The notes beneath the pieces are model-generated. The model saw nothing but the letters and a program-made list of their open reading frames with translations, was not told where the DNA came from and searched no databases. From the NCBI GenBank assembly GCA_018825965.1, contig JAHKAA010000034.1, positions 1 to 64,000 of the forward strand: a stretch of DNA of 64,000 nucleotides. The letters run 5' to 3'. The DNA is from Gammaproteobacteria bacterium. GTDB lineage: Bacteria; Pseudomonadota; Gammaproteobacteria; Enterobacterales; Alteromonadaceae. Below, piece after piece: positions 46,913-55,716 of the stretch (its first letter is position 1; each line of letters opens with the position of its first letter). Position numbers and translations under genes: made by a program.

Positions 46913-48160
46913 TTACCAGCGATAGCCCAAAATCAGGCTGCTGGAGCGCTGTTTTGCATGCGCTTGCCAGCCCACCCATTGAGTTCTGTTTGGTTGAAAA
47001 CTGCTTAAAGTGCTGTGTTCCAGCGCCAGATTTAAATGCGCTGTCAGCTGATAAGTCCAGTTAAAAGTCCAGCTATGGCCTTTACCATTGTTGTCATCGG
47101 TTAAGCTTTGATCTTGATCTGTCACTTCAAAATGATCGTAGCGGGCGCTGATGCTGTGGTGTTCCAATTGATAATTCAGCATCAGGTAACTGCTTTGATA
47201 GTCTGCAACTACTATCTGTTCACCCATTGCTGTGTCGCCTTTCAGAACCTGCGCCAGCACTCGCCATTCTTCTGTTAGTTGATGTTGAAAAGCAAGGCTG
47301 AAGAAACGGGTATCCCAGACATATTGCCCATCTTTAAAGGTCGTAGGTTCGCCTCTGTTGTCGTACCAATAGAGCCGCATTTCGGTCTGATCTTTATGCA
47401 ACCAGTGCAGTCCCGTGTAATAACCTGTTTTATGATCCAGCTCGCGGTTAGGTTCAACCCAGGCGGGTTGCAGTTCAATTTCGCCACCCGCAGCTATGCT
47501 GGGGTAATTGGCAAAGTGCACCCGCTCACCTATGCCGGTTTGCAGGTTATGCAAGGCAAAACCACGCCAGGTTAAAATGGAACCCGCCGGATCATTACCC
47601 TGAAACAAAGCGCCTACCCACTGAACACTGTGTTCTGATTTGAAAAAACGCCCGGGCCTGCTGACAGAGAATTCAACAGCTCTGGTTTTAATTTCTTCAG
47701 CTATCCAGCTGTTAATGGCGGAAAATGAATTGGTATAAGGCGAAGTCCAGGCTAAATCGGTGTTTTCCAACGACATAGCAGGATAAAAAATCCCGGCTCT
47801 GCCGCGCACTCTGTAGCCGGAAACAGGTAAAGGGCTCCAGTTGATCCAGGCTTCAGTGACACCAAAACCAGCTTCAGGTGCTCTGTGCCACTGAGCATGC
47901 ACTGTGGCTGAAAAGTCGGAATCGGTTTCCAGCTGGGCCACCAGATACGCAGGGCCAAGCCCTGCTTCGGTATGACTGCCAAACTGACCTGTGCCTTGTT
48001 GCCACCATGGTTTTAAATAATGGGCTGTATCATTTTGTTTATTCAGGTAAAATTCACCACGGCCTTGCAGGCTTAGCTGTTCAGACGCTACTGCTGCAGT
48101 GCTCAAAAATAACGCAGGGATCAGCTTGACAAAAAGGTGAGCAAAACGGGCAGTGGACAT
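46913..48160 (-). CDS. Outer membrane porin-like protein
   Basis: 415 residues. The ATG at 48160 has AAGGAACACAGG upstream; the longer frame to 48259 is rejected. A signal peptide ends near AAVAS; the body is an alternating-strand barrel (GRGEFYLNKQND, LHNLQTGIGERVHF, YYTGLHWLHK, SLILGYRW with a C-terminal aromatic). It is divergent from a methylamine-utilization-like gene, a pairing seen in related genomes, but the substrate is unknown. Confidence 0.7.
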   Translation of the reverse strand: MSTARFAHLFVKLIPALFLSTAAVASEQLSLQGRGEFYLNKQNDTAHYLKPWWQQGTGQFGSHTEAGLGPAYLVAQLETDSDFSATVHAQWHRAPEAGFGVTEAWINWSPLPVSGYRVRGRAGIFYPAMSLENTDLAWTSPYTNSFSAINSWIAEEIKTRAVEFSVSRPGRFFKSEHSVQWVGALFQGNDPAGSILTWRGFALHNLQTGIGERVHFANYPSIAAGGEIELQPAWVEPNRELDHKTGYYTGLHWLHKDQTEMRLYWYDNRGEPTTFKDGQYVWDTRFFSLAFQHQLTEEWRVLAQVLKGDTAMGEQIVVADYQSSYLMLNYQLEHHSISARYDHFEVTDQDQSLTDDNNGKGHSWTFNWTYQLTAHLNLALEHSTLSSFQPNRTQWVGWQAHAKQRSSSLILGYRW

Positions 48161-48272
48161 CCTGTGTTCCTTATTGAGTATTTTGTCTTGAGAATAGCAG
48201 TTTGCAGCAAATGATAAAAACAGCCAGCACCACAAAGTTTCAGCCGCTTTAGCTGGCATAAGATGACAAGAG

Positions 48273-48307
48273 GATTAAACTGCTTTAGTTTAATCAGACT
48301 TTTGTCT
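48273..48307 (+). promoter_or_regulatory. 9-bp palindromic hairpin followed by a second short hairpin upstream of 48332
   Basis: GATTAAACT and AGTTTAATC pair around GCTTT; AGAC/GTCT follows directly around TTTT. Placed 25 bp before the start of the plus-strand gene, it may be an operator or a 5'-leader structure. Confidence 0.45.
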
Positions 48308-48331
48308 GCTCTGGCACCGGAGAACTAGTGA

Positions 48332-48970
48332 ATGATTACTTTATCCCGTTTTTTTTCTGCTTGTCTATTGTTGTGTTATAGCCTTGGAGCTGCGGCTGCA
48401 GTTCAAATTACTGTAACCGATCAGCTGGGCCAACCTCTTGAAGATGCGGTTGTAGAGCTGCTGGATCCGGCTAACCTTCAGTTTGCACAAAAAAAAGCTG
48501 AAGTGAAGCAACAGGACCTGACATTTATTCCTTTTGTTTCGGCTTATCAGACAGGCACCTCCGTTGATTTTCCTAATCTGGATAAAACCCGCCATCATGT
48601 CTATTCGTTTTCTCCAGCCAAGGTGTTTGAGCTAAAACTCTATGCCAACAAACCTGAAGCCCCTGTGGTCGTCGATCAGGCTGGAATTATTGCCTTGGGC
48701 TGTAATATTCATGACTATATGCAGGCTTATATTTATGTAGGTGACAGTCCGTTTCTGCAGGTAACAGATGATAAAGGGCTGGCGAACTTTACCGCTGTGC
48801 CAGATGGCAATTACCAGTTAAAACTCTGGCATCCATGGCAAAATGCCGATTGGGTGACTCAGCAAGTACAAATCAAAGATGGCCAGATGATGAATTATCA
48901 ACTGGCTATTACCGCTCAGGAGAAACCAAAGAAACCGAAAAAAGGTTTTGGTGCATCCTATACCCCTTAA
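48332..48970 (+). CDS. Methylamine-utilization / cupredoxin-like exported protein
   Basis: 212 residues with a signal peptide (to GAAAA). The domain VQITVTDQLGQPLEDAVVELLDP begins a beta-sandwich; GCNIHDYMQAYIYVGDSPFLQVTDDKGLANFTAVPDGNYQLKLWHP is the pattern of the methylamine-utilization/plastocyanin-like family often found next to porins and signalling proteins. A basic Lys-rich tail follows. It is divergent from the porin gene and 25 bp before tpx. Confidence 0.65.
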   Translation: MITLSRFFSACLLLCYSLGAAAAVQITVTDQLGQPLEDAVVELLDPANLQFAQKKAEVKQQDLTFIPFVSAYQTGTSVDFPNLDKTRHHVYSFSPAKVFELKLYANKPEAPVVVDQAGIIALGCNIHDYMQAYIYVGDSPFLQVTDDKGLANFTAVPDGNYQLKLWHPWQNADWVTQQVQIKDGQMMNYQLAITAQEKPKKPKKGFGASYTP

Positions 48971-48995
48971 ATTATTAACCTCAAGGAGCCGATTT

Positions 48996-49493
48996 ATGGC
49001 CACAGTAACGTTAAAAGGTAATCCAATTCAGACCATAGGCGATTTGCCGGCAGTGGGCAGCAAAGCTCCTGATTTCACTTTAACTGGTGCAGGTTTGGCT
49101 GATTTAAAACTGGCAGATTTTGCTGGTCAGCGTGTGGTGCTGAATATTTTTCCAAGTGTGGATACCCCAACTTGTGCGACCTCTGTCCGTACTTTTAACA
49201 AAGCTTTATCTGGTTTAAGTGACACTGCAGTTGTCTGTGTTTCTGCAGATTTACCTTTTGCTCAGGCGCGTTTTTGTGGTGCTGAAGGTTTAGAGCAAGT
49301 GAAAAACGGTTCAAGTTTCCGCAGTTCATTTGGCAAAGATTATGGCGTGGAATTTTCTACTGGTCCTCTGACCGGTTTATTGTCCCGTGCTGTTGTAGTG
49401 ATAGGCACTGATGGTACGGTGTTATACACAGAGCAAGTGGCTGAAACTGCAGATGAACCTTCGTATGAAGGCGCATTGGCCGTATTAAATTAA
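48996..49493 (+). CDS. tpx: Thiol peroxidase
   Basis: 165 residues. Peroxidatic Cys60 in FPSVDTPTCATSVRTFNK and resolving Cys94 in QARFCG match Tpx, which reduces lipid and other peroxides with thioredoxin. ATG 48996 has AAGGAG upstream; an in-frame start at 48948 overlaps the previous gene and is rejected. An 11-bp-stem terminator follows. Confidence 0.95.
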   Translation: MATVTLKGNPIQTIGDLPAVGSKAPDFTLTGAGLADLKLADFAGQRVVLNIFPSVDTPTCATSVRTFNKALSGLSDTAVVCVSADLPFAQARFCGAEGLEQVKNGSSFRSSFGKDYGVEFSTGPLTGLLSRAVVVIGTDGTVLYTEQVAETADEPSYEGALAVLN

Positions 49494-49499
49494 GGTGAT

Positions 49500-49533
49500 G
49501 GGATCAGAGTGTCTGACTCTGATCCCCTTATTT
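49500..49533 (+). terminator. Intrinsic terminator after tpx
   Basis: GGGATCAGAGT and ACTCTGATCCC form an 11-bp stem around GTCTG, followed by CTTATTTG. Confidence 0.8.
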
Positions 49534-49552
49534 GTACCTTCAACAGAATTTT

Positions 49553-50011
49553 ATGATGCTTATTAAACCTCTTGATCCCTTAGCTGCTCCGGCTGCACAT
49601 CTATTAGCTTTATCTGACGCTTATATGGCCTCTTTATACCCTGCTGAAAGTAATCATATGGAAAGCCCGGATGCGCTTGCTTTGCCTAATGTACTGTTTT
49701 TAGGGGCTTATCTGGATGATGAATTAGCAGGCTGTGGCGCTGTTAAACTCATGTCTGATGATGGTTTTTATGGCGAAATTAAACGGCTTTACGTACTGGA
49801 AGCCTACAGAGGCCGTGGTGTGTCGAAACTGCTGATGCAGGCGCTGGAAGCTTATCTTCTTCAGCAAAAGATCCCGCTGGCACGGCTTGAAACCGGTATT
49901 TCCCAGCCTGAAGCTCTGGGCTTGTATGAAAAGCTGGGCTACCGGTACAGAGCACCTTTTGCGTCTTATCAGTTGGATCCTCTGAGCGTTTTTATGGAAA
50001 AAACGCTGTAA
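49553..50011 (+). CDS. GNAT-family N-acetyltransferase (YsnE-like)
   Basis: 152 residues. Acetyl-CoA motif IKRLYVLEAYRGRGVSKLLMQALEAYLLQ; C-terminal ALGLYEKLGYRYRAPFASYQLDPLSVFME. It is a paralogue of the gene at 20410-20865. Two adjacent ATG codons; no strong ribosome site. Substrate unknown. Confidence 0.85.
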   Translation: MMLIKPLDPLAAPAAHLLALSDAYMASLYPAESNHMESPDALALPNVLFLGAYLDDELAGCGAVKLMSDDGFYGEIKRLYVLEAYRGRGVSKLLMQALEAYLLQQKIPLARLETGISQPEALGLYEKLGYRYRAPFASYQLDPLSVFMEKTL

Positions 50012-50146
50012 TTCTTAGATTATTTATCCGTCCCCAAAATAGTTCTGGTGATAATCGCATTTTTTCGGCTAAGCTCCTTGTGCCTGATTGGTGTACATCT
50101 ATTCAGGCTTGTTACTCAAAATTCACTACAACAAGGAGTTTGCTTT

Positions 50147-50731
50147 ATGCATTTTTATTCACCACAGTTATGGATACTGCTGGCGGCCTCATTGCTGGCA
50201 GGTTGCAGCACTTTACCTTCCTCCACGCCACCAGAACCAATACAAACAGTTCACACTACTGATCAGACAACAGAATGTGTGGGCAGCATTCAGGCACCTG
50301 CTGTTGGTTTAGAGGCCATCTCAGATCCGGAGCTGTTGCAATCCGCTTTAGGGCAGCCGGACAAAGGCCAGCTTTGTATGGGGCAGGTGTTTGTAGCTAC
50401 AGCTCCAGTCAAGGTGTATAGAGTCTGGGATCAGGCCAAAAGCTATACGCTGTATGGGCGCTGGTGGTCATTTATGTTACCCAAGGGCCCAACGGATCAG
50501 TACAGAGAAGCCAATGCTATTTGTCCCAGTTGGAGTGTACTCAACCAAATGAGCAGTTGTACCTTAAAAATCGGCAGTAAAATTGTGGTAGGGCCAGGTC
50601 AAAGCGCAGATTGTGGGGATGGGCTGGTTTATCCTCAGTCTGCTGTCAATCAGGTCTATATCAATAACGATTCCCGTAACAATGTGCTATGGGTTGAAAA
50701 CTGTGATGCTGGTAGCAACTGGCCGCAGTAA
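50147..50731 (+). CDS. Predicted lipoprotein, unknown function
   Basis: 194 residues. ATG 50147 has AAGGAG upstream; the signal MHFYSPQLWILLAASLLAGC has an LLAGC lipobox. The mature part has eight or so Cys (ECVG, LCMG, ICPS, SCTL, DCGD, NCDA), suggesting several disulfides, and a Trp-rich segment (YTLYGRWWSFMLP). I recognise no family. Confidence 0.7.
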   Translation: MHFYSPQLWILLAASLLAGCSTLPSSTPPEPIQTVHTTDQTTECVGSIQAPAVGLEAISDPELLQSALGQPDKGQLCMGQVFVATAPVKVYRVWDQAKSYTLYGRWWSFMLPKGPTDQYREANAICPSWSVLNQMSSCTLKIGSKIVVGPGQSADCGDGLVYPQSAVNQVYINNDSRNNVLWVENCDAGSNWPQ

Positions 50732-50771
50732 AAGCCTGAGTTGTCATTCCTCACTCTGGTGTTGCTGTAAC

Positions 50772-50798
50772 AGCCGTTTTGTCTGAAGACTGACGGCT
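50772..50798 (+). terminator. Weak terminator-like hairpin
   Basis: AGCCGT and ACGGCT pair, with GTC/GAC inside the loop, 41 bp after the lipoprotein stop. The T-tract is poor. Confidence 0.4.
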
Positions 50799-50969
50799 TG
50801 TGTTCAGGGTTTCCTCTATTTTCCTTTTCAAATAAGTAAAGATTACATCTGTTCACTCAAATCTGTTTTTTTTGTTCATTTTTGTGATTTATAAATCTGT
50901 TTTAATTCATGGTCTTGAAGTTATTCTTATGTATTTTCATATCTTGGAAGTGGAGTTTAACTTATTTTT

Positions 50970-50987
50970 AGTGTACAAATGTGCGCT
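50970..50987. promoter_or_regulatory. FabR/DesT-like operator candidate
   Basis: AGTGTACAAATGTGCGCT is a near-palindrome close to the FabR pattern AGCGTACA..TGTACGCT. It ends 22 bp before the desaturase operon start, a position suited to repression. FabR/DesT-type TetR proteins control unsaturated fatty acid genes. Confidence 0.5.
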
Positions 50988-51009
50988 GAAATTAAGTGGA
51001 AGGACCAGT

Positions 51010-52128
51010 GTGAGCAAAACGATCTCTTTATGGGGCCAAAGCCTCTGTCGCCAATTTAGTTTAATGCTGGTCAATCAGCCGAAGCTGAGTTATTACCTGC
51101 ATCCTCTGCTGCGTTGGAGTAAGCCCGGGGTGCATCCGGATTATCACAGTGCCCGTATTGTTGATTTTCGCTGGGAAACCGATCAGATGTTAAGTGTCTG
51201 GTTAGAGCCTGTATCGTCCTGGGCAGGTTTTACCCCAGGTCAGCATCTTCTGGTGACCATGATGCATCAGGGCCGTTATATCAGCCGCAGTTTTAGTATC
51301 AGTTCTTCTGCTGCTTTGTTTACACAACAAAAGCAAATCCGCATCAGTTGTCGAATTCAGCCACAAGGTGAGTTTACCCAGGCTTTGGCGGCTGGCATTG
51401 CCACATTACCGCATTTGAGTATCAGTGACGCTATGGGCGATTTTGTGCTGGTGCCTCAAGCTGATACTGCGCCTGAAGAGAGCATAGTGATGGTGGCGGC
51501 GGGTTCTGGCATTACACCTCTCTGGTCCATATTAAGCAGTATACGCTGCTGGACTTTGCCTGTTGTGTTGTTTTATTGCGTCAAAAATGCAGCTCAGGCC
51601 GCCTTTTTGGCTGAGCTAAAACTACTGTCGGCAAAACAACCTTTGTTTGATTTGCAGCTGATTGAAACCCAGCAGACAGGGCGGCTGAATTTAGTGCAGC
51701 AGCTACAAGACAGAACTAACTTTTCAGTACACAAAGCTCATTACTATTTGTGTGGCCCTGCGGTAATGAGTCGTCAGTACAGCGAGGACTTGACCCAACA
51801 GGGGGTGGCTGCAGCGGCCATTCACACAGAACTGTTTGGATTACCTGTAGCCGCATCTGAAGGTCCGGTTAAACAAGCGTTGATGATACAGCAAGGCAAA
51901 GTGATTAGCGTGGAAGCTGCTGCTGGTGTGCCTTTGTTGCAGGCTGCGGAACAACAAGGACTTAGTCCTCGTTTTGGTTGCCGGATCGGGGTTTGTTATC
52001 AGTGTGTCTGTCAGAAAAAATCAGGTCAGGTGCTGAATTTACGCACAGGGCAAATCTCAGGTGATGGCCCTGAACAAATTCAGTTGTGTATCAGCGCAGC
52101 GTACAGCGATCTTCAAATAGAGTTATAG
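51010..52128 (+). CDS. Ferredoxin-type NAD(P)H oxidoreductase for a desaturase (DesC-like)
   Basis: 372 residues from GTG 51010, with GGAAGGA upstream. FAD-binding RYISRSFSISSS, NAD-binding MVAAGSGITPLWSIL and YYLCGPAVMSRQY, then a C-terminal 2Fe-2S domain GCRIGVCYQCVC...LCIS with four Cys. It passes electrons to a partner enzyme; the next gene, four bases later, is an acyl desaturase. The order matches the DesC-DesB pair in Pseudomonas. Confidence 0.88.
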   Translation: MSKTISLWGQSLCRQFSLMLVNQPKLSYYLHPLLRWSKPGVHPDYHSARIVDFRWETDQMLSVWLEPVSSWAGFTPGQHLLVTMMHQGRYISRSFSISSSAALFTQQKQIRISCRIQPQGEFTQALAAGIATLPHLSISDAMGDFVLVPQADTAPEESIVMVAAGSGITPLWSILSSIRCWTLPVVLFYCVKNAAQAAFLAELKLLSAKQPLFDLQLIETQQTGRLNLVQQLQDRTNFSVHKAHYYLCGPAVMSRQYSEDLTQQGVAAAAIHTELFGLPVAASEGPVKQALMIQQGKVISVEAAAGVPLLQAAEQQGLSPRFGCRIGVCYQCVCQKKSGQVLNLRTGQISGDGPEQIQLCISAAYSDLQIEL

Positions 52129-52132
52129 GATC

Positions 52133-53215
52133 ATGATGAGACTTACAGAACAACAATTGTCTGAACTGGCCTCTGAACTGGACCAGGTCAAAGCAGGTGT
52201 CATGAACCAACTGGGTGATAAAGAAGCCCGTTATATTCGTCGTATGCTGTTGACTCAACGATTAAGCGCCATTTCTGGCCGCATTCTGATGGTGCTGGGT
52301 TTTCTTACACCATGGCTGTGGGCTTTAGGTGTGGCGCTTTTAGCGCTGGCAAAAATTCTCGACAATATGGAAATTGGCCACAATGTGCTGCATGGCCAAT
52401 ACGACTGGATGAATGACCCTGTGCTGCACTCACAGCGTTTTGAGTGGGATATCGCCTGTGATGCGGGGTCCTGGAAACGCACTCATAACTTTGAGCATCA
52501 CACTTACACCAATATTATCGGTAAGGACCGTGACTTTGGTTATGGCTTATTGCGCCTGAGTAATGATTTCCGCTGGCGGCTACGTAATTTATGGCAGTTT
52601 GTCACTTATCTGGTTTTAAGTACCTTGTTTCAATGGGGCGTGTCTTACCACGAGCTGGCTGGCGAACGGGTGTTTTTTGGTAAAAAGAAGCCTGACCGCA
52701 TCAACAGTGTCAGCCACAGCGATCTGAAAAAAGCTTTTTTTGGCAAAGGTGCACGGCAGTTGTTTAAAGATTATGTATTTTTCCCTTTGATTGCCGGACC
52801 TATGTGGTTATGGGTGTTAGCTGGTAATTTACTGGCGAATATGATCCGTAATTTATGGACATCCACTGTAATTTTTTGTGGTCATTTTACCGCTGATGTT
52901 CATACCTTTACCCAAGAGCAATGCGAAGGCGAAAGCCGTGGCCACTGGTACTACCGGCAAATTCTGGGCTCGTCTAATTTTACCGGTCCACGCTGGTTCC
53001 ATAGGTTAACCGGTCATTTAAGCTGCCAGATTGAACATCACTTATTTCCGGATATGCCAGCACTGCATTATCTGACGGTAGCTCCCCAGGTACGCGCTAT
53101 TGCGAAAAAATATGGCATTGCTTATAACAGCGGCAGTTTTTTACGCCAGTACGCCACTGTAGTGGCCCGGATCATCAGATATTCTTTTCCCGGTGGCCTT
53201 GCCACCAGAGCATAA
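52133..53215 (+). CDS. Membrane fatty-acid (acyl-CoA) desaturase, DesB-like
   Basis: 360 residues. Three His boxes: GHNVLHGQ (His83, His87), THNFEHHTY (His118, His122, His123) and QIEHHLFPDMP near residue 300, typical of diiron acyl desaturases. Several membrane segments lie between. It introduces a double bond in acyl chains with electrons from the reductase upstream. ATG pairs at 52133/52136. A thioesterase follows after 15 bp. Confidence 0.92.
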   Translation: MMRLTEQQLSELASELDQVKAGVMNQLGDKEARYIRRMLLTQRLSAISGRILMVLGFLTPWLWALGVALLALAKILDNMEIGHNVLHGQYDWMNDPVLHSQRFEWDIACDAGSWKRTHNFEHHTYTNIIGKDRDFGYGLLRLSNDFRWRLRNLWQFVTYLVLSTLFQWGVSYHELAGERVFFGKKKPDRINSVSHSDLKKAFFGKGARQLFKDYVFFPLIAGPMWLWVLAGNLLANMIRNLWTSTVIFCGHFTADVHTFTQEQCEGESRGHWYYRQILGSSNFTGPRWFHRLTGHLSCQIEHHLFPDMPALHYLTVAPQVRAIAKKYGIAYNSGSFLRQYATVVARIIRYSFPGGLATRA

Positions 53216-53230
53216 AATAAGGACTGAGCT

Positions 53231-54034
53231 ATGTTATTTGCCGATGTACTACAACAGTTTAAAGCCGGACAGCCAGATGAGCTTCAGATTGAAGTGCCAG
53301 AGCAGTGGGGGCAGGGTCGGGCTGTGTTTGGTGGTATGGCCTCGGCTTTAGCTTTGGCGCATTTAGTCACAGAGCTGCCTGCACAAATTCCGCTGCGCTC
53401 TGTGTCCGTGTCTTTTGTTGCGCCTTTAAATGCAGGGCCAGCAACAGTATCCAGGCGTATATTGCGTCAGGGCAAGTCGGTCATTCAGACCATGGTGGAA
53501 ATTACGCAGCAGGGACAGGTGGCTTTAGTGCTGCTCGCCAGCTTTGGCGTTGAACGTCCTTCTGCTTACAAGATCGCCAGCGAAACAGCTCCGGCTTTTG
53601 CTGAAAAAGCTCTGGTGATGCCCAAACAAGGCCCTGTGCCTGAATTTACCCGACATTTTGATTATCAGATCAAACGAGGTGTGATGCCGTTTTCAGGTGG
53701 CAGCAGCACAGAGCTGGGCGGTTTAATACGTTTTGCTGAGGGGCACGGCACTTCAGCAGGCGTACTGGAGTTATTGGCTTTAGTGGATGCCTGGCCGCCG
53801 GTCAGTTTAACTTTATTAAACCAGCCTGCTCCTGCCAGTTCTTTAACCTGGACTATAGAGTTTATTCAGCCACATCAGGGCGCTGAAACTAAAGCTTTGA
53901 CGACTGACTGGTGGTCTTACCTGGCCAGTATTGAACATGGAGCTGATGGTTATCATCATATTGAGGCCAGGTTATGGCAACCTGATGGCCAACTGGCAGC
54001 CATCAGTCGTCAGACAGTGACAGTTTTTGCCTGA
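53231..54034 (+). CDS. Acyl-CoA thioesterase (hotdog, TesB-like)
   Basis: 267 residues, double-hotdog layout: N-terminal GQGRAVFGGMASALALAHLV and SVSVSFVAPLNAGPATV, C-terminal LLNQPAPASSLTWTIEFIQP. It hydrolyses acyl-CoA. It is the third gene of the desaturase operon, so it likely handles the desaturase product or substrate. The same fold is used in many CoA thioesterases, so chain length is unknown. Confidence 0.82.
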   Translation: MLFADVLQQFKAGQPDELQIEVPEQWGQGRAVFGGMASALALAHLVTELPAQIPLRSVSVSFVAPLNAGPATVSRRILRQGKSVIQTMVEITQQGQVALVLLASFGVERPSAYKIASETAPAFAEKALVMPKQGPVPEFTRHFDYQIKRGVMPFSGGSSTELGGLIRFAEGHGTSAGVLELLALVDAWPPVSLTLLNQPAPASSLTWTIEFIQPHQGAETKALTTDWWSYLASIEHGADGYHHIEARLWQPDGQLAAISRQTVTVFA

Positions 54035-54148
54035 TGCTTACTCAGTTAAGGTGGTTAAAATTTATACTCGCTCAGCGATGGGGCTTCTGTTATAGTGCGC
54101 GCCCTTTTTCCTGTGCCAATTTCAGTATAAATAGAGAGTACCCATTTT

Positions 54149-55525
54149 TTGAGCAACGCCACTTTTACCAGTCTGCCTTTGGCAGAACATTTATTACAAA
54201 GCCTTGAAAGCCTTGGCTATAGTCAGATGACACCTATTCAACAACAGGCCCTGCCTGCTTTGTTGGAAGGCAAAGATATTCTGGCCAAAGCCCGTACCGG
54301 CAGCGGCAAGACAGTGGCTTTTGCCTTGACCTTGTTGCATAAACTGGCGGTCAAACGTTTCCGCATTCAGTCTTTAGTGCTTTGTCCTACCCGTGAACTG
54401 GCTGAGCAGGTTGCACAGGAAATCCGTCGTTTAGCCCGCAGTCAGCACAATATTAAAGTACTGACGCTGGTAGGTGGTGTTTCTGTTGGTCCACAAATTG
54501 GATCCCTGGAACATGGCGCTCATATTATTGTTGGCACACCGGGCCGTATCCTTGAGATGATCGACCGCAATCTGCTGAACCTGTCTGATGTAGAAACCCT
54601 TGTGCTGGATGAAGCCGACCGTATGCTGGATATGGGTTTCTCTGATGATATAGGCGTTATTTTGAAAGCTTTACCAGCAGATCGCCAAACCTTGTTGTTT
54701 TCAGCCACTTACCCGGACAAAGTGAACGATTTAAAACGTCATTTAAAAGCCGATGCTGTGCAGGTGTTTGTTGAAGATGCCGAACAAACGGAAATAGAGC
54801 AGAAATTTATTGAAGTGGAAGCACAGGATAAAATTGCGGCTTTAAAGCAAATCTTGTCCTGGCATGGCGCTAAGCCAACACTGATTTTCTCCAATATGCG
54901 CAAAGACACTCAGGATATTTGTGATGAACTATCCGATGCCGGTTATAGCGTCATGTCATTGCACGGCGATTTAGAACAACGTGACCGTGAACGTGTGCTG
55001 ATGCAGTTTACCAACCAAAGTTGCCTGATTATGGTGGCAACAGATGTGGCAGCCCGTGGTCTGGATATCAGTGCTTTGCCTTTGGTTATTAACTACGATT
55101 TATCCAACGACCCTGAAGTGCATGTACACAGGGTAGGGCGTACTGGCCGTGCTGGTGCTGAAGGTTTAGCTTTAACTTTAGTCACAGCTTCACAAATGGG
55201 CCGTTTAGCTGCACTGGAAGATCAACTGGGCTTAACAGCTCAGTGGACAGAGTTAACGGCTTATCCGGCCAAAGACGCTGTACCAGCCCGTGCGCCAATG
55301 CGTACTGTGATGATCGATGGCGGTAAAAAAGACAAAGTACGGCCTGGCGATATAGTAGGCGCCTTAACAGGTGAACTGGGGTTGTCCTTTGATCAACTAG
55401 GTAAAATAAATGTGTTGCCTATGGTCAGTTTTGTCGCTGTTCGCAACGACGTGGCAAGTGCTGCACTGAAACGCTTAAGCGAAGGTAAAATCAAAGGCCG
55501 TCAGTTCCGCTGCCGTTTTGTCTGA
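54149..55525 (+). CDS. dbpA: ATP-dependent RNA helicase DbpA
   Basis: 458 residues, close to E. coli DbpA (457). Q motif YSQMTPIQQQALP, Walker A ARTGSGKT, DEAD, SAT, and HRVGRTGRAG are intact; the C-terminal domain (about 385-458, GGKKDKVRPGDIVGAL...LPMVSFVAV...GRQFRCRFV) is the DbpA rRNA-binding domain. DbpA acts on 23S rRNA hairpin 92 in 50S assembly. The start is TTG, with GAGAG about 11 bases upstream, an unusual arrangement. A hairpin follows the gene. Confidence 0.95.
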   Translation: MSNATFTSLPLAEHLLQSLESLGYSQMTPIQQQALPALLEGKDILAKARTGSGKTVAFALTLLHKLAVKRFRIQSLVLCPTRELAEQVAQEIRRLARSQHNIKVLTLVGGVSVGPQIGSLEHGAHIIVGTPGRILEMIDRNLLNLSDVETLVLDEADRMLDMGFSDDIGVILKALPADRQTLLFSATYPDKVNDLKRHLKADAVQVFVEDAEQTEIEQKFIEVEAQDKIAALKQILSWHGAKPTLIFSNMRKDTQDICDELSDAGYSVMSLHGDLEQRDRERVLMQFTNQSCLIMVATDVAARGLDISALPLVINYDLSNDPEVHVHRVGRTGRAGAEGLALTLVTASQMGRLAALEDQLGLTAQWTELTAYPAKDAVPARAPMRTVMIDGGKKDKVRPGDIVGALTGELGLSFDQLGKINVLPMVSFVAVRNDVASAALKRLSEGKIKGRQFRCRFV

Positions 55526-55536
55526 ACAAAAACAAG

Positions 55537-55557
55537 GGGCGGGTCTTGTACCCGCCC
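55537..55557. repeat. REP-like hairpin after dbpA
   Basis: GGGCGGGT and ACCCGCCC pair around CTTGT. The adjoining CCCGCCCGCCTCA resembles CCCGCCCGTCTCA at about 63023-63036, so the two are copies of a dispersed palindrome. It may also end dbpA transcription, though no T-run follows. Confidence 0.5.
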
Positions 55558-55716
55558 GCCTCATGATACCGAGGTGCCAATGGAAGGGCCGGGACAAGCC
55601 ACGGCCCCTGGATTTCATTATGAATTGATCGCAAAAAGTATCTGATGTAAGAGGAAAAATTACCCGGATGCACTAAGCTCAAAGCGGATAGATACTAAAA
55701 AATAAAGAGGCCGCTT

